Origin: Butyrivibrio sp.
GTDB lineage: Bacteria; Bacillota; Clostridia; Lachnospirales; Lachnospiraceae
DNA: 64,000 nt
Reading direction: 5' to 3'
NCBI GenBank assembly: GCA_015056495.1
Contig: SVGC01000016.1
Span: 1-64,000 of the forward strand
Within the stretch, counting starts at the first letter, position 1. Every line of letters begins with the position of its first letter. A program made the translations under genes and the position numbers. The notes under the pieces were generated by a model. It was not told the origin of the DNA and searched no databases. It was given only the letters and a program-made list of their open reading frames with translations. Positions 28,707 through 38,909 of the stretch are shown here, in pieces.

Positions 28707-29678
28707 TCAAATCAGTTGAAGTGACTTTAAGATAAATAGCCAAAATGTAAGTGAAAAAGCACAACCAAAAGTAGTCATCATGATTATGCTAGAGCTGAGA
28801 ATCCCATCATGTCCCATATTCTTGGCCATGATAAAACAGCTGACAGTAGTAGCAGAACCATACATAACAAGAAGTGCGATGAGCTGCTCGTTCCTAAAAC
28901 CAAATAATACAGATATTGGAAGAAAAATAGCAGCAAGAGCAAAAAGTTTTATAAATGAAGCCAGTAAAGAAGGCGCAATCTCTTTTGTTGCCTTCTTGAT
29001 ATCAAAACTTGCACCCATAGCCATAAGTCCAAGAGGTGTAGCCAGACTACCAATGTCTTCGACAACTGATGAACATATGACAGGCATAGGAATCTTTATC
29101 ACTGACCATAATAGACCAATGAAGATTCCCAATATAATGGGATTAGTTACAATACCTTTTAAAGTTTTTAAAACAAGCTCCATGTTAAAGGATGAAGTCT
29201 CAGAAGAAGTATCATTATCCTGAGCAGTTAATGTAAGTACAGTAACTGCAAAAATATTATAGATAGGAACACTGCCAAGGATCATCATGGCCCCCATACT
29301 ACTTGAACCATTGCCATAAATATTCTGAATAAAAGCAAGACCAAGAAGAGCAGCGGAGCTTCTGTAGGATCCTTGAATAAATTCACCTCTGTGACCGTTA
29401 TCATGTATTACCAAAAAAGAAATTCCAGTGATCAGAGTAATGCTGATCACTGTTGTAATAAGACAAAACAGGACAAAACGACCATCCCAGGCAGATTCAA
29501 AATCCTGCTTGTACAGATCATTAAAAAGCAGAACAGGAAGTGCTATCTTAAAAACAAATTTATTTAAACCGGAAACAAATTCGGATTTTAATAGTCCTAA
29601 TAACTTAAATATATAGCCTAAGATCATCAAGAGAAAAATCGGTAAAGTTGCATTTATGCTAAATAAAAAGTTTTCCAT
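28707..29678 (-). CDS. AEC family transporter (auxin efflux carrier superfamily)
   Basis: 323 aa from ATG 29678 (GAGG 8 nt upstream). About ten hydrophobic segments in two five-helix halves separated by a polar loop near residues 155-165 (QDNDTSSETSSF). It begins MENFLFSINATLPIFLLMILGY, typical of AEC permeases, many of which move organic acids such as malate or malonate. The substrate cannot be told. The start lies 8 nt after the xth stop, so the two are probably co-transcribed. Confidence 0.85.
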   Translation of the reverse strand: MENFLFSINATLPIFLLMILGYIFKLLGLLKSEFVSGLNKFVFKIALPVLLFNDLYKQDFESAWDGRFVLFCLITTVISITLITGISFLVIHDNGHRGEFIQGSYRSSAALLGLAFIQNIYGNGSSSMGAMMILGSVPIYNIFAVTVLTLTAQDNDTSSETSSFNMELVLKTLKGIVTNPIILGIFIGLLWSVIKIPMPVICSSVVEDIGSLATPLGLMAMGASFDIKKATKEIAPSLLASFIKLFALAAIFLPISVLFGFRNEQLIALLVMYGSATTVSCFIMAKNMGHDGILSSSIIMMTTFGCAFSLTFWLFILKSLQLI

Positions 29679-29686
29679 GAGAAACC

Positions 29687-30448
29687 TCAATCAATGATGA
29701 TGCCAACAGGACAATGGTCTGAACCCATGACCTCAGGATATATCATGGCGTCTTTAAGTCTGTCTTTCAGACAAGCAGAAGTAACAAAATAGTCAATACG
29801 CCAACCTGCATTTTTTTCTCTGGCATGGAATCTGTAAGACCACCAGGAATATGCACCTTCCTTATCAGGATAGAAATTACGATAAGTATCGATCATATCT
29901 GCATTCAGCACTGCATCGAATTTAGAACGCTCTTCATCAGTAAATCCGGCGTGTCCACGATTGGTCTTTGGATTTTTAAGGTCTATTTCCTTGTGGGCAA
30001 CGTTTAGATCTCCGCAATAGATTACAGGCTTTTTCTCTTCCAGCTTCTTAATATATTTTAAAAAGTCATCTTCCCAATGACAGCGATACTCAAGACGGGA
30101 AAGGTCTTCCTTGGCATTAGGCACATATACAGTGATGAGATAATGATCCGGATATTCTAAAGTAATGACGCGGCCTTCATGATCATGCTCTTCAATACCA
30201 AGACCATAAGATACAGAAATTGGCTCTTCTTTGGTAAAAATAGCAGTTCCGGAATAACCTTTTTTCTCTGCATAGTTCCAATACTGATGATAGCCAGGAA
30301 GATCAAGCTCTATTTGCCCTTCCTGAAGTTTAGTCTCCTGTAAACCAATAGCGTCAGGCTGCTCCTTTTCAATAAACTCAACAAAAGTTCCCTTCGAAAC
30401 ACAAGCGCGTAATCCATTAACGTTCCAGGAAATATACTTTTTTGACAT
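29687..30448 (-). CDS. xth: Exodeoxyribonuclease III (AP endonuclease)
   Basis: 253 aa from ATG 30448, which has GGAGG 7 nt upstream; an in-frame ATG at 30460 lacks this. Base-excision repair enzyme cutting at abasic sites. Catalytic pieces: SWNVNGLRA, the metal glutamate in [22 protein letters not shown], and the aspartate-histidine end GSDHCPVGI. Normal length for the ExoA/Xth family. Confidence 0.96.
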   Translation of the reverse strand: MSKKYISWNVNGLRACVSKGTFVEFIEKEQPDAIGLQETKLQEGQIELDLPGYHQYWNYAEKKGYSGTAIFTKEEPISVSYGLGIEEHDHEGRVITLEYPDHYLITVYVPNAKEDLSRLEYRCHWEDDFLKYIKKLEEKKPVIYCGDLNVAHKEIDLKNPKTNRGHAGFTDEERSKFDAVLNADMIDTYRNFYPDKEGAYSWWSYRFHAREKNAGWRIDYFVTSACLKDRLKDAMIYPEVMGSDHCPVGIIID

Positions 30449-30460
30449 AACATCCTCCAT

Positions 30461-31549
30461 TTATTCTTCAGTGATTTCGTAAGTTAAAAGACCTTGTTCT
30501 TCATAAGGTATAATGAGCTCAGTCACGATCTTGTCAACAAAAGCAGACATATTATCAAGAGTTTCCTCATAATTATCTAAAGTCAGCTGATCGTTGCCAA
30601 GAGCCATTTCTTCGCACATGAACTGGTTGATTTCAGGGGCAAAATGGAGAGAATCCATGTACAGTTCCAAGTCGGTGATAATCTCTTCATTGTCCTGAAA
30701 ATAATATATCTCAACATTGTCATACATTAAAAGAGCTTTAATTGCCTGCTTTTCATTATATATGATAGCATCAAGCTCGCCATTTCTATAAGTTCCGTCC
30801 CACCAGAGCATAGAATATGGAGGAAAGAAAAACTTAAATTCTGTTTCAGGGTGCTCCGAAACAAGTGTAGTTAAAAGATTGATATTGCCGTCCAGTTTAG
30901 ATTGATAATAATCTTCAGGAAGCATTTCAGAAATATTGTTGGGTCTAAAATATAATCCCAAAGCGCTGGCTGAATCAAACACCTTCCACTGAGCCCAGTT
31001 ATAGGATAAATCTGAGTCATAACCAGCCAGATTTTGAGCCAGCATATATGGAATCTTGGAAAAGAGTACATCCTTATTAAATAGATATTGAACATCATTA
31101 AAAGGATTTTTGTCGTATAAGTACATAGGACATCCGGAAGACTCAAAAGTTGTTTCAGTTGACGCTGATAAAGAAGACGGATCAATATTGTAAAATACGT
31201 ACTTCAGATCATGCTCCTCATAAGCCGCATCCAAAAGATAGCATAGATCAGAAGTTGCACCATAGCTTCTTGTAGCCTTGATCGTCGTACAATCAAAAGC
31301 CTCATTGTACCAGGAGTTATTATTATTTTCAGTAACAGACGAGCCTACGATCAAAGCGTCATAATCAAAATTACGTAAAGTACCAATGCATTGATATTCT
31401 TTGTCGTTCAATACTGCAGTAAGTCCAAACCAGGGCTTGTGATAGTGATAGAATGGATCAAAAATATAAACTATTCCAGCAATAAATATGATCAATATCA
31501 AAACTAATAATATAAAACGTTTGATAAAAACATGCTTTTTTAAATTCAT
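30461..31549 (-). CDS. Membrane-anchored SGNH/DltD-like protein
   Basis: 362 aa. A single N-terminal transmembrane anchor (about 8-30) is followed by an extracellular domain. ALIVGSSVTENN at about residues 64-75 resembles the block I serine loop of SGNH hydrolases and of AlgJ/DltD-type partners of MBOAT acyltransferases, and DSLHFAPEINQFMCEEM near 297 is a plausible block V D-x-x-H. Its stop lies just before the xth start. An MBOAT gene sits 1.1 kb away on the other strand (32637). Role in envelope O-acylation is inferred; family assignment is by motif only. Confidence 0.6.
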   Translation of the reverse strand: MNLKKHVFIKRFILLVLILIIFIAGIVYIFDPFYHYHKPWFGLTAVLNDKEYQCIGTLRNFDYDALIVGSSVTENNNNSWYNEAFDCTTIKATRSYGATSDLCYLLDAAYEEHDLKYVFYNIDPSSLSASTETTFESSGCPMYLYDKNPFNDVQYLFNKDVLFSKIPYMLAQNLAGYDSDLSYNWAQWKVFDSASALGLYFRPNNISEMLPEDYYQSKLDGNINLLTTLVSEHPETEFKFFFPPYSMLWWDGTYRNGELDAIIYNEKQAIKALLMYDNVEIYYFQDNEEIITDLELYMDSLHFAPEINQFMCEEMALGNDQLTLDNYEETLDNMSAFVDKIVTELIIPYEEQGLLTYEITEE

Positions 31550-31706
31550 ATAACCTCTTCTAAGTAAAAATACTTGAGCATTTCGAAGATAGATAAATGC
31601 TTTTCCATATGAGAATTATAAAACATTTTTAATTTGCTTTAAATAAATGTTTATACACATATTTTTAGCAAAAATTAAAGTGTTGTGGATAAAAAAATTA
31701 TGTTAG

Positions 31707-31712
31707 TATGAT
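31707..31712 (+). promoter_or_regulatory. Candidate promoter of the Q/N-rich protein gene
   Basis: TATGAT at 31707-31712 with TTGTGG 18 bp upstream (31683-31688), 42 bp before the ATG. The -35 match is moderate. Confidence 0.4.
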
Positions 31713-31753
31713 AACGATGAAAAAAGATTTTGATATCTTTGGAGGAAAGAATA

Positions 31754-32509
31754 ATGTACACAGATCAGAACTTTCAACAGACAAATGTTAATCAGTCTTT
31801 TAATCCTAATTATCAGGGACAGTCAATGAATCAGCAGTCATACAATCAGCAGTATGCTCAAGGATTTCAGAATCCTTCAATGAATAATAATCAGGCATAT
31901 GGTCAGAACTATCAGCAATCAGGAATGAATCAGCCGGTATATGATCAACCATACATCCAGAATAATCAGCAGCAGTTTTATAATCAGGGCTATCAGCAGC
32001 CTATGGCAAATCAGCAATATGGTCAGACTTATGGACAGACCTATCAGCAGCCATATATGAATCAGCCACAGGAATTTAATAATTTTAATCCTCAGATGAT
32101 GCAGTATGGACAGGGCAATATGCCTTTTACAAAAGAGGCTATGTGCAAACTTCCACAATTTAAAAATGCCAACGCAAGTACAATGGCAGGAGCCATTATT
32201 GCATATATATCTGCTGTAGTGACATTGATCCTTATTATTGCAGAGGAGATGGATCCGATGTCATTAATAGATGTCATCATTGTCGCATTACTTGGAGTGA
32301 TCATACATCGCACCAAGAGCTTTGGTCCTTCTGTAGTGTTACTTGTTTATGGAATTGTTTCATGTATTGTAACCACATTAACCATGGGAGCTTTAAGCGG
32401 ATGGCTGTTAATAATTGGTGGAATAGCAGCAGTGATAGGCTCCAACAAGATAAGTAAAGCCTGGAAAAATTATGAACGTACAGGCATGATCCCTGCTATG
32501 CCAGTATGA
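31754..32509 (+). CDS. Q/N-rich N-terminal domain with four-helix membrane C-terminus
   Basis: 251 aa from ATG 31754, which follows GGAGGA; an in-frame start further up is not needed. Residues 1-120 are almost entirely Q, N, Y, G, M, P and S in irregular repeats such as NQQYGQTYGQTYQQPYMNQ, with almost no charge. Residues 130-235 hold about four hydrophobic helices. Composition is that of a prion-like or adhesive low-complexity domain displayed at one side of the membrane. I do not recognise a named family. It has its own terminator at 32551. Confidence 0.75.
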   Translation: MYTDQNFQQTNVNQSFNPNYQGQSMNQQSYNQQYAQGFQNPSMNNNQAYGQNYQQSGMNQPVYDQPYIQNNQQQFYNQGYQQPMANQQYGQTYGQTYQQPYMNQPQEFNNFNPQMMQYGQGNMPFTKEAMCKLPQFKNANASTMAGAIIAYISAVVTLILIIAEEMDPMSLIDVIIVALLGVIIHRTKSFGPSVVLLVYGIVSCIVTTLTMGALSGWLLIIGGIAAVIGSNKISKAWKNYERTGMIPAMPV

Positions 32510-32550
32510 TGAATGAAAATAACTGATCAAGTACATATTATTTATTATAA

Positions 32551-32586
32551 AAAAGCAGCCGTATCAAATTTGACGAGGCTGCTTTT
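32551..32586 (+). terminator. Terminator after the Q/N-rich protein gene
   Basis: AAAAGCAGCC pairs with GGCTGCTTTT around a 16-nt loop. The loop contains GTATCAAATTTGAC, nearly the core of the R1 palindrome. Confidence 0.85.
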
Positions 32587-32636
32587 AAATATGATAATAT
32601 AAATCAAAACGAAGCTTTTAGAATAAAGGAAATAAC

Positions 32637-34148
32637 ATGTTATTCAATTCATTTTCATTTATATTATTATTTCTTCCCATCACATTACTTGTATGGTTTT
32701 CATTAAACCATATCAAAAAGTACAGATTGGCTGATATTTTTATCATAGCCATGTCACTTTTTTTCTACAGCAGATTTGGTATGAACGTTATGCTCATAAT
32801 GTGTGGAAGTATATTAGTCAACCACATTATCAGCATGCTGATGAAGAGATTTAGCTCAAATACATGGCTAAAGGTTTTGAAAATACTTGGCGTAGTAGTC
32901 AATCTTGGCTTCCTGTTTTATTTTAAGTATTACGATTTCTTTGTAGGCAGCGTAGTAAGTGCACTTGGAATGAGCTATCAGTCTGCTCAGATCGTAATGC
33001 CAATTGGAATCAGCTTTTACACATTCCAGCAGATGTCATATATGATCGACAGAGGAAGAGGTGAGGCTGAGCATTACTCACTTATTGATTATGCTCTTTA
33101 CGTTACCTATTTCCCCAAGCTTATAGAAGGACCTATATCTTTCCATAAAGAGATACTGTCACAGTTTAAATCTGAGGAAAAAAGACAATTCAATCTGGAT
33201 AATTTTCAAAAAGGCATAATTTATTTCGTTCTTGGATTGTCCAAAAAAGTATTACTGGCTGACACTTTGAGCCTTGTAGTTACTTACGGTTTTAAACAGA
33301 CTTTTTTCCTGGATACCCTTACAGTCATAGCGGTCATGCTAGCTTATACCTTTCAGATATATTTTGACTTCAGCGGATACTGCGATATGGCGTCAGGTAT
33401 TGCACTTATGATGAATATTGAACTGCCTGTCAATTTTAATTCACCATATAAGGCAGCAACAGTTAAGGAATTATGGCAGAGATGGCACATGACCCTATCC
33501 AGATTTTTTATCAAATACGTGTACATCCCACTTGGAGGAAGCCGGAAAGGTAAGCTGCGAACAGTTTGTAACGTGCTGATAGTCTTCATACTAAGCGGAT
33601 TATGGCATGGAGCGGGATGGACCTACATCTGCTGGGGACTCATGCAGGGACTTCTGGTAGTATGGGATGACATCGGTATTGTAGAAGTAAAAGGCAGCCA
33701 TAAAGGTAAATATCTATTTAGAGAAAAACCACTGATCACAGTTCCTAGATTTGTAGGAAGATTTTTTACCTTCACATTCTTTGTAATCTCGCTGTTTTTC
33801 TTTGGAGCTCAGGATATGAATTATGCTATAGGAATGTTTAAAAGATTATTCTATTTTACATATCCGGGATTCCTTACAAGAACAGCAGGTCAGCTTGATA
33901 TTGCAGAAAACTATGTATTATCGCAGGTTATAACAAGAACAGCGCCAAAGTTTGAAAATGCGCTGTACATAGGAACATTATTGATTCTTCTTGCAATATG
34001 CTTTTTGGTCAATTCCAGGAAAAACACAGCTGAGATTGCCAGTGATAAAGAACCGGATATGAAGAGAACTATAGGTCTGGTTTTATTATTTATCTGGTCA
34101 TTTATATCATTGTCTCAGGTTAGTACATTTATATATTTCCAGTTTTAG
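32637..34148 (+). CDS. MBOAT family O-acyltransferase (AlgI/DltB-like)
   Basis: 503 aa polytopic protein, start behind AAAGGA. The MBOAT signature is clear: WQRWHMTLSRFF and, in the next helix, GLWHGAGWTYICWGLMQG with the catalytic histidine. The N-terminus NSFSFILLFLPITLLVWF is typical of the AlgI branch that O-acetylates cell-surface polysaccharides. AlgI proteins pass acyl groups to SGNH/AlgJ-type partners; the SGNH-like protein at 30461-31549 is a candidate. The C-terminus DSRKNTAEIASDKE-type loop and last helix are complete. Confidence 0.92.
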   Translation: MLFNSFSFILLFLPITLLVWFSLNHIKKYRLADIFIIAMSLFFYSRFGMNVMLIMCGSILVNHIISMLMKRFSSNTWLKVLKILGVVVNLGFLFYFKYYDFFVGSVVSALGMSYQSAQIVMPIGISFYTFQQMSYMIDRGRGEAEHYSLIDYALYVTYFPKLIEGPISFHKEILSQFKSEEKRQFNLDNFQKGIIYFVLGLSKKVLLADTLSLVVTYGFKQTFFLDTLTVIAVMLAYTFQIYFDFSGYCDMASGIALMMNIELPVNFNSPYKAATVKELWQRWHMTLSRFFIKYVYIPLGGSRKGKLRTVCNVLIVFILSGLWHGAGWTYICWGLMQGLLVVWDDIGIVEVKGSHKGKYLFREKPLITVPRFVGRFFTFTFFVISLFFFGAQDMNYAIGMFKRLFYFTYPGFLTRTAGQLDIAENYVLSQVITRTAPKFENALYIGTLLILLAICFLVNSRKNTAEIASDKEPDMKRTIGLVLLFIWSFISLSQVSTFIYFQF

Positions 34149-34213
34149 ATGCGAGCAGAGAATAATAGCCGTGCAGCGGTTGAGTTTACTCTGATTGCGA
34201 AAAAAGGAGTAGT

Positions 34214-35158
34214 ATGAAAAATAGTTATAAGAATTTGTTGATATTAATATCGATGGTAATAGGCTTTGTATCAATAGCGTTGGTAATAGGCTATGTATCA
34301 ATAGCAATGGGGATAATCCGTAGTATTGGAGGCGTATCTATGTATCAGGATTATGGTGCAGTATTTGTATTACCGTTACCAAGTATTGCTAGGATACTGA
34401 TGAATTTAGCCATTGTTGTAATAAACTATATTATGTGTAAGAAAAATAAAACATCAAATTTGCTAGCTGTTTTTTCCATAATCCTAGTAATATTGTTGCC
34501 AATCTGTAATATAGTCTTTAACAGATATATGCAATTAATATGTATTAGTAAAGGTGAAGAAATATTATCGTCATATTCCATTTTTGAAAATAGTTTACTG
34601 CTGGCAAAGGTCTTTGCTAATGTTTCAGGGTTGATATTATGCTCAGCAATGGGAGTATCAATGTATAATGGCCTGGCAAGAAGCAGTAAAGTCAATGTCT
34701 GGTTCAATATTTCATTTATATTTTGCATAGTCAGTATTTGGATCTGTTACGAAATGAGAAGTGAATTGATCAGAGAATTGTTAGAAACTCCAGATGCTAT
34801 TCCAACTTATAATAAGTTAACGTTTTATGAAATTTTTGCTTTTATAATACCAACAATTATCATAGCAGCAACTATCTTTATTAAAGTCTTATCAATAATC
34901 AGTAAAAGTTATATTGTAATTGTTACAGTACTTATGGCAATTCTTCAGATAGTTTATGAAATAGTTCGAGGAATTGAATCTGCTAATATAGGTCTGAATC
35001 AAAGTACAGTTGATATTGCATCATATGGATCGATGACTGGCACGATTTATATTGTTGCGATTCCGGTTATGTTTGTGGCAGAAGTTTTTTTCTTTGTAGG
35101 ATTAGGCCAAGAATCTAACGAAATGATCAATCCTCAAAAAGAGACTCTATTAGATTAA
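34214..35158 (+). CDS. Hypothetical polytopic membrane protein
   Basis: 314 aa with about seven to eight hydrophobic segments and short loops. The first helix contains a direct duplication (VIGFVSIAL then VIGYVSIAM) from a 27-bp tandem repeat at 34255-34308. No conserved motif recognised. ATG behind AAGGAG, 65 nt after the MBOAT gene, so possibly co-transcribed. It ends at the shared terminator at 35193. Confidence 0.65.
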   Translation: MKNSYKNLLILISMVIGFVSIALVIGYVSIAMGIIRSIGGVSMYQDYGAVFVLPLPSIARILMNLAIVVINYIMCKKNKTSNLLAVFSIILVILLPICNIVFNRYMQLICISKGEEILSSYSIFENSLLLAKVFANVSGLILCSAMGVSMYNGLARSSKVNVWFNISFIFCIVSIWICYEMRSELIRELLETPDAIPTYNKLTFYEIFAFIIPTIIIAATIFIKVLSIISKSYIVIVTVLMAILQIVYEIVRGIESANIGLNQSTVDIASYGSMTGTIYIVAIPVMFVAEVFFFVGLGQESNEMINPQKETLLD

Positions 35159-35192
35159 AGATAAACGAATTATTTCTATAAAAGAGTATAAG

Positions 35193-35246
35193 AAAAAAGT
35201 ACTCAGCTTTAGGATCTTGAATGACCCCAAAAGCGGAGTACTTTTT
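35193..35246. terminator. Bidirectional terminator between convergent genes
   Basis: Arms AAAAAGTACTC and GAGTACTTTTT with a second inner pairing (AGCTTT with AAAGC). It is flanked by A- and T-runs on both sides and serves the plus-strand membrane protein and the minus-strand GH51 gene. Confidence 0.8.
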
Positions 35247-35269
35247 GATTGATACAATAGTAAAATCAA

Positions 35270-36799
<1,530 letters not shown>

Positions 36800-36979
36800 T
36801 TAAATATTTTATTTTTATGTAAAAATTGTACTCTAACTGACAATAAAATGAAATAGAAAAAAATCAAATAAAATAGGGAATAATTATAGATATTAAAAAA
36901 CTATAAACATAAATACTCCAATTTAAATATGGTATTATTAATATTAATCTTTAGAAATATACTGATATAGGAGCATTAT

Positions 36980-37903
36980 ATGGGCAAAAAAGGTAATGTA
37001 TTCTTCATGGGACTATTATCAACGCTGGCAGGTGGCCTGTTTGTAGGTGACAGATTGTACAAAATGGCAGCCGTTCCCAAGCTTCATGAGCCTGATGAAG
37101 AACATTCAAATAAAATGATTCAAACCGGAAGACTGTGGGTAAGGAATAACCCGGATAAAAAAGATATCTATCTGGATGCTCTTGATAAATTACATCTCCA
37201 TGCAACCTTTATTCCTAACAAGGAGCAGACTCATAAATACAGCATATGTATTCACGGAATAAATGATAACTGCGAATATATGGGTGCCTACGCTATCCAT
37301 TATCATGAAAAAGGCTTTAATGTACTTCTTCCTGATTTGAGAGGACATGGTAAAAGCGAAGGCGGATATGCAGGTTTCGGCGTTCAGGACAGATATGATA
37401 TCCTTCAGTGGATATACTGGATAATCAAAAGAGACAAAGAGGCCAAGATAATACTTCATGGAGTATCCATGGGAGCTGCAACTGTCCTTATGACTACAGG
37501 AGAACATCTACCAAGCAATGTTGTTTGTGCAATAGAAGATAGCAGTTATACAACTGTAAAAGATGAGTACAGGGACGTATATCATATGATGAAAGGCTCT
37601 TTTTTCCCTACAGCGCCACTTATCGAATTGATAAGATGGGAGATCAAGATCAGAGCTGATTATGATATAAATGATGGCAACTGCATTGAAGCGGTAAAAC
37701 GTTCCAAGACACCGACAATGTTCATTCACGGGGACAGTGATAAGTTCATTGATCCAAAGATGTGCAGAAGACTGTATGAATCTGCAGCGTGTCCAAAAGA
37801 GTATTGCACAATAATAAATGCAGACCATATTCAGGGCATCTATATAGATACCGACAGGTACTGGAGTAAAATAGATAAATTTATAAGTGATAAGATAGGT
37901 TAA
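36980..37903 (+). CDS. Membrane-anchored alpha/beta hydrolase
   Basis: 307 aa. Short hydrophobic N-terminus (about 7-24), then an alpha/beta-hydrolase fold. Oxyanion region IHGINDNCEY, then LPDLRGHGKSEGG, nucleophile S163 in HGVSMGAATV, acid D253 in HGDSDKFI, base H282 in NADHIQGIY. Resembles the monoacylglycerol-lipase/BD-FAE-like proteins of clostridia. Substrate unknown. ATG behind AGGAGC. The degenerate R1 repeat begins 6 nt after the stop. Confidence 0.87.
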   Translation: MGKKGNVFFMGLLSTLAGGLFVGDRLYKMAAVPKLHEPDEEHSNKMIQTGRLWVRNNPDKKDIYLDALDKLHLHATFIPNKEQTHKYSICIHGINDNCEYMGAYAIHYHEKGFNVLLPDLRGHGKSEGGYAGFGVQDRYDILQWIYWIIKRDKEAKIILHGVSMGAATVLMTTGEHLPSNVVCAIEDSSYTTVKDEYRDVYHMMKGSFFPTAPLIELIRWEIKIRADYDINDGNCIEAVKRSKTPTMFIHGDSDKFIDPKMCRRLYESAACPKEYCTIINADHIQGIYIDTDRYWSKIDKFISDKIG

Positions 37904-37908
37904 TTAGT

Positions 37909-37967
37909 GAGTCACTGGAAATGTATCAGATTGGAAATGAGTCATTTTGATACGTCCCCAGTGACTC
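37909..37967. repeat. R1 palindromic repeat, copy C (degenerate)
   Basis: 59-bp relative of R1: outer arms GAGTCACTGG and CCAGTGACTC-type ends still pair, while the inner left arm has lost about eleven bases and picked up changes. The right arm keeps GTCATTTTGATACGTCCCC. It follows the hydrolase stop directly and is followed by TTTT, so it still could terminate. Confidence 0.85.
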
Positions 37968-38061
37968 TTTTAAGAATATCGACATAAAATGAAGAATATT
38001 GTAAAATAACTAGTGATTCATGGCAATAAACATTGATTTGATAAGAATATAGGAGATAATT

Positions 38062-38586
38062 ATGGATTTAATACCTAGTTTTTCAGTAGACCACACAAAG
38101 ATTGTCCCAGGTATATTTGTCAGCAGACAGGATCAGCTGGGCGACAAAATAGTTACAACATATGATGTAAGAGTAACCAGACCTAATAAAGAGCCTGCAG
38201 TAGATGTTGCAGCAATGCATACACTTGAGCACCTCATAGCTACATTTCTCAGAAATGATCCTGATTGGAAGGATGAAGTCATCTATTGGGGACCAATGGG
38301 ATGCCTGACAGGTTTTTATCTTATCCTTAAAGGAAACCGCGCACCAAGAGAGATACATGATCTGCTCCTAAGAGCATTCAGATCAGTAGCTGATGCAGAG
38401 ACAGTTCCAGGTTCTAATGAAGAGAATTGTGGCAACTACCTTATGCACAATCTCTGGCTTGCAAAATGGTATGCTGATAGATATGCTCAGTATCTTAGCG
38501 ACAACGCTGATAATGACGCTATATTTGAATACCCACAGACAGATAGACTAGTAACTGATGATGGACGTCAGTTCTTTGATTCATAA
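38062..38586 (+). CDS. luxS: S-ribosylhomocysteine lyase (AI-2 synthesis)
   Basis: 174 aa metalloenzyme splitting S-ribosylhomocysteine to homocysteine and DPD, the precursor of autoinducer-2. Metal ligands are H53 and H57 in MHTLEHLIATFLRN with a cysteine in EENCGNYLMHNLW; GPMGCLTGFYLIL is also a family signature. Length slightly above the common 155-160 owing to the C-terminal tail. The preceding enzyme of the pathway is encoded at 43412. Confidence 0.97.
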   Translation: MDLIPSFSVDHTKIVPGIFVSRQDQLGDKIVTTYDVRVTRPNKEPAVDVAAMHTLEHLIATFLRNDPDWKDEVIYWGPMGCLTGFYLILKGNRAPREIHDLLLRAFRSVADAETVPGSNEENCGNYLMHNLWLAKWYADRYAQYLSDNADNDAIFEYPQTDRLVTDDGRQFFDS

Positions 38587-38602
38587 TAGGAGATTCATAG
38601 GC

Positions 38603-38857
38603 ATGATATATAAGACAAAAGGCACTTGTTCTACTCAAATAGAGCTTGAACTTGAGGGAACAGAGCATATAATAAGAAATGTTAAGTTTACAAACGGATG
38701 CAATGGCAATCTCCAGGGCATTTCCAAGCTGGTAGAAGGAATGAAGGCAGAAGATGCAATAGACAGACTCCGCGGCATTAAGTGCGGATTTAAGAATACA
38801 TCATGCCCTGATCAGCTCTCATATGCACTTGAAGAAGCAATCAAACAGGCCGTTTGA
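38603..38857 (+). CDS. TSCPD domain protein (TIGR03905 type)
   Basis: 84 aa from ATG 38603 behind AGGAG, 16 nt after the luxS stop. It has NVKFTNGCNGNLQGISKLVEG, then LRGIKCGFKNTSCPDQLSYAL, the family hallmark. TSCPD domains also occur at the end of class II ribonucleotide reductases, but the stand-alone protein has no settled function. Two conserved cysteines suggest metal binding. Confidence 0.88.
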   Translation: MIYKTKGTCSTQIELELEGTEHIIRNVKFTNGCNGNLQGISKLVEGMKAEDAIDRLRGIKCGFKNTSCPDQLSYALEEAIKQAV

Positions 38858-38909
38858 TTAAAATAATAGTAAGATTTGAGGACTAGAAAAAGTAAAGAGG
38901 GTAGTAACG

